Assembly: GCA_027318525.1 (NCBI GenBank)
Contig: DAHVPA010000083.1
Span: 1 to 7,914 of the forward strand
Length of the DNA stretch: 7,914 bases
From: Candidatus Cloacimonadota bacterium
GTDB taxonomy: Bacteria > Cloacimonadota > Cloacimonadia > Cloacimonadales > Cloacimonadaceae
Direction of reading: 5' to 3'
The first letter of the stretch is position 1, and each line of letters starts with the position of its first letter. This document shows, piece by piece, positions 1 through 7,078 of the stretch. The position numbers and the translations under genes are program-made. Below the pieces are notes generated by a model, which was not told the origin of the DNA, did not search any database, and saw nothing but the letters and a program-made list of their open reading frames with translations.

Positions 1-98
1 ACCGCCATGTCTATTGCGGTTACTACGCAGCCCACTATCACATATTTGACAAATTGACGCAATACGTGATTATCCAAGATTTTCTTAATCAACTGCAT
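1..98 (-). CDS. GtrA-family membrane protein, N-terminal fragment (cut by window edge)
   Basis: Thirty-three codons are visible, reading from ATG at 98 and leaving the window at 1. The peptide starts MQLIKKIL and continues through RQFVKYVIVG, a small/hydrophobic stretch, and a TAIDMAV segment. This matches the start of GtrA-like proteins, which have (Q/R)F(x)(+)F/Y(xx)VG(xxx)T(xx)D at the beginning of the first of four membrane helices. Family members are small inner-membrane proteins linked to moving lipid-linked sugars for O-antigen, teichoic acid or cell-wall glycosylation. That role is family knowledge and cannot be tested here. ATG 98 is the first possible start because an in-frame TAA lies four codons upstream. 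No strong Shine-Dalgarno is seen. The gene begins 29 bases after the serS stop on the same strand, so co-transcription with tpiA-serS is likely. Confidence 0.6.
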   Translation of the reverse strand, partial: MQLIKKILDNHVLRQFVKYVIVGCVVTAIDMA

Positions 99-127
99 AC
101 GATATTATTAGTCTGCGGAATAATGAA

Positions 128-1378
128 TTACCCTATCCAGCGCTGCAATATGTCCGGGATCTTAAAGCTGCCGTCTGCCTGCTGATAGGTTTCCAGCAGG
201 GCAATGATGGTGCGGGGTGTGGCTAATCCCGAACCGTTGAGGGTATGCACAAAGCGCACTTTTCCGTCTGCATCGCGAAAGCGGATGCCGGCTCTGCGCG
301 CCTGGAAATCTTCAAAGTTGCTGACGGATGATACTTCCAGATAGCGTCCTGTTCCCGGTGCCCAGACCTCCAGGTCATACGTCCTGGCGCTGGCAAAGCT
401 GAGGTCTGCTGTGCAGAGCTCCACCACTCTATAGTGAAGTCCCAGAGCCTGCAGAATAGCCTCGGCGTTACCCACCATTTCTTCCAGCACGGCATAGGAC
501 TCATCGGGATGGACAAAGCGCACCATTTCCACTTTATTGAACTGATGCAGTCTCTGCAGTCCCTTCGTATCTTTGCCATAAGAACCAGCCTCTCTTCTGA
601 AACAGGGAGTATAGCCCACCATCTTGATGGGAAGCTTATCCAAAGGCAGAATCTCGTCTGCGTAATAATTGGTGATAGGAACTTCTGCTGTCGGAATCAG
701 GAAGAAATCTTCCTCATCCACGCGATACATATCGTTTTCCAGTTTGGGAAGCTGTCCTGTGCCGGTCATGGTCTTGCGGTTGACGATAAACGGCACCCAC
801 ATCTCGGTATAGCCGTGTTTCTGCTGGTGGAAAGTGAGCATAAAGTTGATGAGCGCCCGTTCCAGAGTAGCCCCCAAGCCTGTATAGACCGGAAAGCCGC
901 TGCCGGTGATTTTAGCTCCTCGCTGCATATCCAGCAGATTGTTTTGCGAAGCCACTTCCAGATGGTCTTTAGGTGTGAACGAAAACTCTGGTTTGGTGCC
1001 CCATTGCCTGACCTCACGGTTAAAACTCTCATCCTTGCCGACCGGGACGTCCTTGAAAGGCACATTGGGAATCCACATCAGGATGGCATTGAGTTCGTTC
1101 TCGACATCACTAAGCTCTGCTGCGAGCTGTTTTATCTGTTCGGAAACGCTGCCCATCTGTTCTATCAGCTCTGTTGCGTCTTCCTTATTGCGTTTCTTAT
1201 TGGCGATTTCCTGCGAAACCTGGTTCTGCCTGGCTTTGAGGCTGTCGAAGTCAAACTGCAGCTTACGGCGTATGTCGTCGAGCGCCAGCACCTTATCAAG
1301 GTCTGCCTTTTCATTTTTGTTGGCAATTGCCTGGCGCACCAGTTCCAGATTGGCGCGGATAAACTTAAGGTCTAACAT
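128..1378 (-). CDS. serS: Serine--tRNA ligase (SerRS)
   Basis: This is a cytoplasmic class II aminoacyl-tRNA synthetase that activates serine with ATP and charges tRNA-Ser (and tRNA-Sec where present). The 416 residues match the usual 415-430 for bacterial SerRS. Residues ~1-110 form the N-terminal antiparallel coiled-coil arm that binds the long variable arm of tRNA-Ser; this region is rich in charged and Gln residues. The catalytic domain follows. Motif 1 lies around residues 165-200 (GLGATLERALINF...MWVPFIVN). The serine-binding TAEVPITN is at 230-237. Motif 2 is at ~259-284 (CFRREAGSYGKDTKGL then RLHQFNKVE). Motif 3 is at ~381-396, NGSGLATPRTIIALLE, with the class II arginine in TPR. The start MLDLKFIR is the typical SerRS N-terminus. 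An AAGGAA ribosome binding site nine bases upstream overlaps the tpiA stop codon. Nothing appears broken or missing. Confidence 0.97.
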   Translation of the reverse strand: MLDLKFIRANLELVRQAIANKNEKADLDKVLALDDIRRKLQFDFDSLKARQNQVSQEIANKKRNKEDATELIEQMGSVSEQIKQLAAELSDVENELNAILMWIPNVPFKDVPVGKDESFNREVRQWGTKPEFSFTPKDHLEVASQNNLLDMQRGAKITGSGFPVYTGLGATLERALINFMLTFHQQKHGYTEMWVPFIVNRKTMTGTGQLPKLENDMYRVDEEDFFLIPTAEVPITNYYADEILPLDKLPIKMVGYTPCFRREAGSYGKDTKGLQRLHQFNKVEMVRFVHPDESYAVLEEMVGNAEAILQALGLHYRVVELCTADLSFASARTYDLEVWAPGTGRYLEVSSVSNFEDFQARRAGIRFRDADGKVRFVHTLNGSGLATPRTIIALLETYQQADGSFKIPDILQRWIG

Positions 1379-1387
1379 ATTTATAAA

Positions 1388-1393
1388 TTCCTT
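1388..1393 (-). promoter_or_regulatory. serS ribosome binding site overlapping the tpiA stop codon
   Basis: On the minus strand AAGGAA lies nine bases before the serS ATG and shares bases with the TAA stop of tpiA (1392-1394). This supports the serS start and suggests translational coupling, in which ribosomes finishing tpiA help load serS. Confidence 0.6.
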
Positions 1394-2174
1394 ACTTGAT
1401 TTTCACAACTTCTTTGGATGTATCCAGCATGGCGGTAAACTGCTCCAGCTTCAGCGCTGCTCCGCCAATCAAGGCTCCGTCAATATCCGGCTGCAGCATC
1501 AGTTCCCTGATGTTGTCCGGTTTTACGCTGCCGCCATAGAGAATCTGGATTTTTTCAGCTACTGCTACGTTGTAATTGTTCATCAGCCAGTTACGGATGA
1601 AAGCATGCGCATCCTGCGCTTGTTGCGGAGTGGCAACTTTTCCCGTGCCAATCGCCCAGACCGGTTCGTAGGCAACCACGATTTCGCGTCCGGTGAGCAG
1701 GTTAATGTCGCTGAGCCCGTCAGCAAGCTGCCGTTCCAGGACTGCGTTGGTCTGTTCTGCTTCCCTTTCCTCCAGCTTTTCACCCAGGCAGAAAATCGGC
1801 GTCATCCCGTTTTTAAGCACTTGTTTGAGCTTCGTATTGACGACAAAGTCAGTCTCCCCGTGATACTGGCGACGTTCGGAATGTCCTGCCAAACAAAAGG
1901 GCAGATGCAGGGAAGCCAGCATGGTGGCGGAAACTTCACCCGTAAAAGCGCCGTCGTCATTGGCACTGACGTCCTGAGCGGCGACCTTGACCGGTGTGTC
2001 TTTGAGCAGGTCACATGCCGTCACCAGAAAAGGATAAGCCGGTGCCACGGCAATCTGCACCCTGTCTTCAGCGTGTTTGTGCGCATAGGCTTTCAAACCC
2101 TGCAGAAAAGCCAGCGTTTCAAACAAATCCTTGTTCATCTTCCAATTGCCTGCAATCAAGAGCGGACGCATCAT
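1392..2174 (-). CDS. tpiA: Triosephosphate isomerase
   Basis: This glycolytic and gluconeogenic enzyme interconverts dihydroxyacetone phosphate and glyceraldehyde 3-phosphate in the cytoplasm. The 260 residues match the ~250 usual for a single-domain TIM barrel. All catalytic parts are visible: Asn10 and Lys12 in AGNWKMN, the electrophile His98 in LAGHSERR, and the base Glu170 in VVAYEPVWAIGTG. The phosphate-gripping loop 6 follows at ~174-182. YGGSVKPDN (213-221) and GALIGGAALK (233-242) form the C-terminal phosphate-binding loops. GAFTGEVSATML (75-86) is the dimer-contact region common to the family. Two Met codons open the frame (2174 and 2171). The AAGGAG site sits only two bases from the first and five from the second, so the real start is more likely 2171 (259 residues). 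It is the first gene of the visible tpiA-serS-gtrA-like run. No convincing promoter was found upstream. Confidence 0.97.
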   Translation of the reverse strand: MMRPLLIAGNWKMNKDLFETLAFLQGLKAYAHKHAEDRVQIAVAPAYPFLVTACDLLKDTPVKVAAQDVSANDDGAFTGEVSATMLASLHLPFCLAGHSERRQYHGETDFVVNTKLKQVLKNGMTPIFCLGEKLEEREAEQTNAVLERQLADGLSDINLLTGREIVVAYEPVWAIGTGKVATPQQAQDAHAFIRNWLMNNYNVAVAEKIQILYGGSVKPDNIRELMLQPDIDGALIGGAALKLEQFTAMLDTSKEVVKIK

Positions 2175-2176
2175 TT

Positions 2177-2182
2177 CTCCTT
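2177..2182 (-). promoter_or_regulatory. tpiA ribosome binding site
   Basis: AAGGAG on the minus strand is two bases from ATG 2174 and five bases from ATG 2171. The spacing favours the second ATG as the start of triosephosphate isomerase. Confidence 0.6.
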
Positions 2183-2273
2183 ATTTTACGTTTCATCTCC
2201 TTTTCAGGCATAAGGTTGTTTCAGTCAAGGGATTTATCATTCCCCGGCTGCCATCTTCCGGCAAATCCTGCAT

Positions 2274-2351
2274 TTTTGACGGGAGGGGTCACCGAGGGGT
2301 CTTCGAGGGGTTAGCCCACGATGACCCCTCGCAGCATCAATGGAAGAAGAT
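2274..2351 (+). repeat. 78-bp intergenic repeat, copy 1 (three 11-bp GAGGGGTC units plus inverted unit)
   Basis: This stretch aligns without gaps to 7079-7156, with about 62 of 78 positions identical by hand count. GAGGGGTC-type units start at 2283, 2294 and 2305, exactly 11 bp apart (the third is GAGGGGTT). An inverted unit, GACCCCTC, lies at 2323-2330. Arms 2283-2294 and 2319-2330 can pair over 12 positions with one mismatch, so a hairpin or cruciform is possible. The copy lies about 100 bp upstream of tpiA and downstream of the secreted-protein gene. No protein frame is supported in it. Its function is unknown. It could be a dispersed REP/MITE-like element or an array of protein-binding sites. 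Confidence 0.8.
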
Positions 2352-2381
2352 AAAAAAAGACGCCGCCGGAAAGGCAGCGTC
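2352..2381 (-). terminator. Rho-independent terminator of the Fn3/adhesin gene
   Basis: On the minus strand GACGCTGCC, loop TTTCC and GGCGGCGTC form a nine-pair stem (one G-T wobble), followed directly by seven T residues (2358 down to 2352). It starts 33 bases after the TAA stop of the secreted-protein gene (2415-2417), so it should end that transcript and separate it from tpiA-serS. The T run abuts the end of repeat copy 1. Confidence 0.88.
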
Positions 2382-2414
2382 TGTGTGCGGGTTATATGTG
2401 CAACTTGCGGGTTG

Positions 2415-5400
2415 TTATTTCATCAGCATCATCTTCTGGGTGGAAGTGTAACGTCCGGAGGTCATCTTGTAAAGATAAACGCCGCTGGAGACGGGTCTGC
2501 CGTAATCGTCGTCACCTTTCCAGGTGATTTTGTAGCTGCCGGCTTTGACCTTTCCACTGACCAGAGTGCGGATTTTCTGTCCCTTCAGATTGTAGATTTC
2601 GAGACTGACGGGACTGTCTTCCTTCACGTTGTAGGAAATGCTGGTTTCGGGATTGAAGGGATTGGGGTAATTGCCCAGCAGCGCTGTTTCAGCCACAGGC
2701 AGGACAATATCATCATTGGGGGTGCCGTTCACGCCCTGCATCTTCCAGTCGTCAACCATGAAGGCAAAGGCGTCATTGGATTCGCACTTGATGCCGAGGC
2801 GGACAAACTGACCGTTGTAGGTGGTGGGGATGTTATATACATATTCAGTCCAGGCGGCAGGGGCTTCCACATAGGAAGTTCCGGTTAACCAGATGAACTG
2901 GGCGGCAGTCGGGTATGTAGCAGTGGAAATGCCCACGCGGAAACGTTCCAGACCGTATTGGTCAGTGAGTGAACGTGCCCAGAAGGTGAGCTTGTTATCG
3001 GCTGTGCCAAGTCTGTAACGGGGTGAAATCAGCCAGTCGTTGTTGGGCGGTGTGGTGGCTGCCACACAGATGGCGAATTTGCTGCCGATATGAGCAGTGA
3101 TGCTGGTCATGGGAGGAGTCGTGGCGCTGGGATTGAAGACCATGAACGCCATGGGTGAGGCTTCTCCGGGGAAGTCGTTGTTGGTGAAGCCATAGGTGTT
3201 GCTGCCGTCGCCGTCAATGGTCATCCAGGTTCCGAAGCTGGTGGCAAAGTCAGGGAAGACTTCAAAGCTGGTGGTGTGGATGGTGGGCACGACATAGACA
3301 TCGACCACGGCGGTGGTGGGATCGCAGGGGACGGATTCACCGGTGGAATACAGGGCTGTCACGGTATAGGTATAGGTGCCGTTGGGCAGGTCTGTATCTG
3401 TATAGTTGTTGGTGGTGATTTCGTTGATTTGGGCGATGTTGACTCCATCGCGGTAAACCTTGTAACCGATAAGGTTTCGGGTGGGGTTTTGCTCAGGAGC
3501 AGGACGGCTGGAAGTCAGGACGGGGGCAGCTCCAAAGGAAGCTGGGTCAATCCTGGGATAATCTGCTTGCGGATTGTTTGCAACAGCATGGCTGAGCACA
3601 CTTTCGCGTCCGATGAAATTCACGACAAAACCTTCCAGATTCCAGTTGTAATCAAGTCCGGCACCGAGATTGGAAAGGATATCCCAGGCGTTGTTGACAT
3701 AGATCAGATTGCCTTTGTAGGGAAGGGACGGACCTTGGTCGCAGCCTGCTGGATATCCGGCTTGGGCGTTGCAGTTAACGCCAATCCACATCTCACCGAT
3801 GGAGGGGATTTGGATGGGAGAAGGCAGAGTGACTTCGTTCCAGGCGTCGATGGTGGGTGTGGCAACCGGCACAGTAACGATGAGGTTACCGGGGTTGGTG
3901 GGTGAAGTGCCACCGGTCCAGACTTTAACAGAATAGACGCAGTTGGCTTCCCGTGGGAAAAAGCGCACCTTGGTCAGCCAGCGGTCGGGAATACCGGAAA
4001 GCTCAGTCTGGGTAAAACGCGCGGCAATATCAAAGTTGGCGGCGGAATTGGTTCCGATGGCGGTATAACTCGTGCCTGCGCAATAACCGATCCAGTCCTG
4101 CAGAATAGGTCCTCCGGGCGGGGTCCAGGTCAGGTTGACGTTGTTTCCGTCCACTGAGTTTTGCAGATTGGTGACAGGGTCATGCGTCAGGTTGACGGAA
4201 CCTGTCCAGGAATTGGAAGCTTCTGAATTGCCGTTGGGATTAACGTAAGCTGCTTTGATGTAATATGTGTAACTGGTGTTGAACTGGATTTCAGAGTCCA
4301 CATATACTGTATCGGTAACGACTCCGTGACTTACGGCAAGACCATCTCTGAAGACACGGTAACCGGTCAGGTTGGTCAGCAAGGGGAAGGGCTTGTTCCA
4401 GGTCAGGCGGATAGTTGCGCCCACTACTTCACCGGTAAGGTTGGAAGGTGGGAAAAAGGCTGCTGTGACTGTGCCGGATACAGGTCCTGCCGGTGCTGAT
4501 TCGCCGGATGTATAATAGGATGTAACGGTATAGGAATAGGTGCCGGGAATGAGGTTGGTATCGGTGTAGGTTTCGACATCCGGGTTGTTTATGGTGTTGA
4601 TAAGGACTGCATCCCTGTAAATCTTGAAGCCGATCAGGTCACGGGTGATGACGCCGTTGTCTCTGCCGTATCTGGAATTAAAGGGTGATACCCAGTTCAG
4701 GATAACATTGGGATTGCTGACGCTGGCTGAAAGCTCGGTCGGAGGAGCCAGGATTTCACCCAACACACTGTTGGAGGGTGAGGACTCACCATCGGGAGCA
4801 GTATAGACGGCGGTAACATGATAGCTGTGCGCCATGCCAATCACTGCACTGTTGTCGGTATAGGTCAGAGCAGTGATAGGTGTTGTAAACAGAGGATTGC
4901 CGTCACTGTAAACCCTGTAGCCAATTGGAGCGGAGCCCACCGGTGCAGTCCAGTTCAGCACGACAGAGGTAGCGCTGCTGGTGACTTGCAGGTTAACCGG
5001 GGCAAAAAACACAGGTGTAATGGTAAATGTTTCGGAAGGGTCGGAAATGCCGCTGGGGGAAACATAGAGCGCTTTCACATAATATTGGGCAGGGACCCCG
5101 ACGGGGGCTGTCATGTCAGTATATACGCGGTTGAAGATGATTTCCTGGGTGATCTGGATTCCGTTGCGGAAGACATGATAACCTCTGATAGCGCGGGCAG
5201 GTGCATTCCAGCTCAGGTTGACAGCTCCGTTTCCGGTCGTTCCGGTCAAGCCTGTGGGAGGATTGAAGACGGGAATGATTTCACCCACTGCCACGTTATC
5301 GATGTAAAGGTAATACATATTGGCGTTGCTCATACCGTGGAAGGCAAACCAGAAGGTATCGGCAACTGTTGTGGCGATAAAGGCTTCGCCTTCTTCGTAA

Positions 5401-5533
5401 CCGGTATTGGTGATGGCTTCATTGAGGTAAATCTGTTCTGTCAGCGCTGCCAAAGTGGGAGCATTGCCGTATTTGATTTCCAGCTTTTCGGGGAAGGAGA
5501 CGTTTTGCGCTTTGTAACGGAATGAGATGCGGT
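2415..5533 (-). CDS. Fn3/choice-of-anchor J secreted protein with C-terminal sorting domain, downstream part of a frameshifted gene
   Basis: This is the C-terminal ~1038 residues of the large cell-surface or secreted protein that begins at 6769. No proper start exists for this frame. The first plausible initiator is a TTG at 5453 without a ribosome binding site, yet clear domain sequence (RISFRYKAQ...) continues upstream to 5533, where it joins the other frame. Residues counted from the TTG: 1-60 end of a choice-of-anchor J jelly roll (YLYIDNVAVG); Fn3 domains at ~64-147, 150-235, 236-330 and 334-422, each with an LxW strand and a GY+VFRDG-like strand. A fifth Fn3 is split: strands at ~425-455 and 655-720 are separated by an inserted beta-rich domain of about 200 residues. 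A second choice-of-anchor J module is at ~728-910, ending FMVDDWKMQG. A FlgD-like/type IX-like sorting domain is at ~915-1012 (NYPNPFNPETSISYNV, then SGVYLYKM and KMMLMK). The layout suggests adhesion or glycan binding at the surface; the ligand is unknown. A strong terminator follows. Confidence 0.85.
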
Positions 5534-6769
5534 AAAAGTATCTCCTTCGAGAACCAGCGGAGGTGACACTGCCCAGTCATCCATCGGGACTGCCTGTGCG
5601 GAGTTAAAGTCGCAGCGTAAGGCATTGGGAGTGGAATAGGCACCGCTATTGACTGTCTTCCAGGTAAAGTTATCGGAGTTGGCATTGATAATTGTCCAGG
5701 ATGGAGGGACCAGCGGAGCTGTCACATTATCAAAGTTCATGGCATAAGGGAAGGTCGTGACAATCGGGTCAGGCATGGTGGTAAAAGACCAGACGGGGCA
5801 ATTGACTGCATCGCCTGATGCGTTATAGGGGATTATCTGCCAGTAGTAAGTCGTGTTGTAGGCATAGGGTGTGGGATGGTCGTAGGTAAGCAAGGTTGTG
5901 CTGGTGCCGTTGACCAGGTTGGTGGGAGGATTATCCGTTCCCATAAACACTTTGTAGCCTGAAGGTGCGCCTGCGGCAGCCAGCCAGGTCAAATCTGTGC
6001 CCAATGCCAGGTTGGTGGCGCTGTTGGCAGGCGATACATATTGACATGGTTGCGGCAAGGTTGCCAACCCCCAGTTAAATGCCATTCCGTTGGCGGGATA
6101 GACTGTGGCGTTGATATAGCAGGTTGCCGTATTGGCAGTGCCGGCAGTGGTGGCTGCCCAGTTGGTGGTGGTGGTGCGGTTGGTGTATTCCGCATTGGAA
6201 GCTCCGCGCAAACCGACCTGAACCGTCTGGTGCAGGGAAGAGGTTATGGGTCTGAAATATCCATATCTGAAGCTGATCTGGTTGGTTGTTTCAAACAGCT
6301 TGATCTGGAAATTCAGCGTATCGTTGGCAGTGGCAGTGGCATTGCGGCGATAGTTTGCCCATTGCACCGTAAACACGCGATCCGGAGCTGTGCCTGTCAT
6401 GGCGGAAAGCAAAGTGCCGCCTGTGCGGGAAATCAGGTCACGGTTAAAGGGAACCACGACGTTGTTGGTGGTACCTGTGCTGAGGGCGGTATTGGAAGAG
6501 GCGACGGTGGCGCCCATGGCGATAAATCCGTTGCTGGAGATACTCACCTGGGTATAATCCGTGCCGTTGTAATTAAAGGTAAAGCCGAGGGGAATGGCAT
6601 TGAACACCTGGTCGTTATTGGTGTCAGTGCCGTGGACTGTGCCGTCGGTCAATGGGACATAAGTCTCTGTGGAGGTCGTGAATACATAGTCAGTAATCAC
6701 GCTCCAGCCCAGGCTGACCGTCAACAGCAGGGTCAACATAAGCAATAGCTTTGAATAATTGTTGCGCAT
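5441..6769 (-). CDS. Secreted Fn3/choice-of-anchor J adhesin-like protein, N-terminal part of a frameshifted gene
   Basis: The frame gives 442 residues, but only 1-412 are genuine. From 413 the sequence turns into basic, low-quality peptide and stops at 5441, while the -1 frame carries the expected continuation. Residues 1-23 are a Sec signal peptide (MRNNYSK, then LLLMLTLLLTVSLGWS). Residues ~25-235 form a beta-rich N-terminal domain with FTFNYNGTDYTQVSISSNGFIAMG-like features, seen in FCB-group extracellular proteins. Residues ~238-332 are an Fn3-like domain (SPANSATNLALGTDLTW, then YYWQIIPYN and WSFTT). From ~338 a choice-of-anchor J module begins (FPYAMNFD, PPSWTI, DDWAVSPPL) and is interrupted by the frameshift. 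AAGGAG five bases before the ATG supports the start. With one base restored at 5534-5537 the gene spans 2415-6769 and encodes 1451 residues. An annotator could equally enter the whole locus as a single frameshifted gene or pseudogene. Confidence 0.85.
   Translation of the reverse strand: MRNNYSKLLLMLTLLLTVSLGWSVITDYVFTTSTETYVPLTDGTVHGTDTNNDQVFNAIPLGFTFNYNGTDYTQVSISSNGFIAMGATVASSNTALSTGTTNNVVVPFNRDLISRTGGTLLSAMTGTAPDRVFTVQWANYRRNATATANDTLNFQIKLFETTNQISFRYGYFRPITSSLHQTVQVGLRGASNAEYTNRTTTTNWAATTAGTANTATCYINATVYPANGMAFNWGLATLPQPCQYVSPANSATNLALGTDLTWLAAAGAPSGYKVFMGTDNPPTNLVNGTSTTLLTYDHPTPYAYNTTYYWQIIPYNASGDAVNCPVWSFTTMPDPIVTTFPYAMNFDNVTAPLVPPSWTIINANSDNFTWKTVNSGAYSTPNALRCDFNSAQAVPMDDWAVSPPLVLEGDTFTASHSVTKRKTSPSPKSWKSNTAMLPLWQR
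5534..5537 (-). other. Frameshift site inside the Fn3/adhesin gene
   Basis: The minus strand reads GAT ACT TTT ACC GCA. The expected domain sequence D-T-F-Y-R-I-S-F-R-Y-K-A requires ACT TTT TAC CGC ATC, which is one more T. The four-base T run is therefore one short, and the two frames join exactly here. Possible causes are a sequencing or assembly error, a real inactivating indel, or -1 ribosomal slippage. An AAGGAG sequence sits four bases before the T run on the coding strand. Confidence 0.85.
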
Positions 6770-6774
6770 ATGAA

Positions 6775-6780
6775 CTCCTT
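6775..6780 (-). promoter_or_regulatory. Ribosome binding site of the Fn3/adhesin gene
   Basis: AAGGAG on the minus strand is five bases before ATG 6769. It is a near-ideal site and fixes the start at the beginning of the signal peptide. Confidence 0.7.
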
Positions 6781-6807
6781 ACCCGCAGAATTATTGTGTT
6801 TTATCTC

Positions 6808-6838
6808 AAAAAAATCTTCGCTCCGCCTTGGCGGAAGC
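6808..6838 (-). other. Terminator-like hairpin in the 5' leader of the Fn3/adhesin gene
   Basis: A perfect six-pair stem, TCCGCC-AA-GGCGGA on the minus strand (6822-6835), can extend by two further pairs across a bulge. After GCGAAGA on the minus strand there is a run of seven T (6814-6808). It lies 40-70 bases upstream of the gene's start, where no gene ends. It could be a leader attenuator, an mRNA-stabilising hairpin, or a weak terminator of an unseen short transcript. The five-base-plus gap between stem and T run makes a classic terminator less certain. Confidence 0.35.
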
Positions 6839-6879
6839 TTTTGTTTCTCTAAATCACGGCTATATTTCTGTTATTTTGC

Positions 6880-6908
6880 AAGAATTTGTGCTGCTTTCCT
6901 AATGTCAA
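6880..6908 (-). promoter_or_regulatory. Possible promoter of the Fn3/adhesin gene (-35 box only is good)
   Basis: An exact TTGACA on the minus strand (6908-6903) points toward the gene. The hexamer 16-17 bases on is only AATTCT or ATTCTT, a poor -10. Its direction and its distance of about 110 bases from the ATG are suitable. The leader would contain the hairpin at 6808-6838. The evidence is weak. Confidence 0.22.
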
Positions 6909-7018
6909 GCAAAACCTCTGTGTCCAGATATGCAAATAAAGTGCCAATCCCCCTCCAAGCTGAATCTCTTTTTACTTTACATGGATTTGCCGGCTCTGCA
7001 TCGGCTCAATCTGTTTAG

Positions 7019-7047
7019 TTGACAGGAATTGCCTTTTACCACAAAGA
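7019..7047 (+). promoter_or_regulatory. Possible promoter of the exported-protein gene at 7200 (-35 box only is good)
   Basis: An exact TTGACA at 7019-7024 points toward the plus-strand gene. The hexamer 17 bases on is CAAAGA, a poor -10. A transcript starting here would run through repeat copy 2 before reaching the start codon. The evidence is weak. Confidence 0.2.
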
Positions 7048-7078
7048 GTAATCCATTGACCGGTTGCTTTACTTAGTC

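Noticed and set aside
2124..2199. Short minus-strand leader frame starting ATG AAA CGT just upstream of tpiA and overlapping its start
   Set aside because: The AAGGAG before it touches the ATG with no spacer, the peptide is unremarkable, and the second AAGGAG clearly serves tpiA.
434..2213. Long plus-strand open frames opposite serS and tpiA (e.g. 434-1375 and 906-2213)
   Set aside because: They are antisense shadows of two enzymes with complete catalytic motifs on the minus strand. Their peptides show no recognisable domain.
2224..2229. TTGACT-like -35 box upstream of tpiA on the minus strand
   Set aside because: No acceptable -10 hexamer lies 16-18 bases downstream, so I cannot support a promoter.
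3276..6748. Gly/Val/Asp-rich plus-strand open frames opposite the Fn3 gene (3276-3905, 4818-5525, 6041-6748)
   Set aside because: Their repetitive low-complexity composition is the antisense reflection of Fn3-rich coding sequence. The minus strand carries coherent domains throughout.
7056..7061. TTGACC upstream of repeat copy 2 as a second promoter for the plus-strand gene
   Set aside because: The sequence 16-18 bases downstream (around TTTTGC) does not resemble a -10 box.
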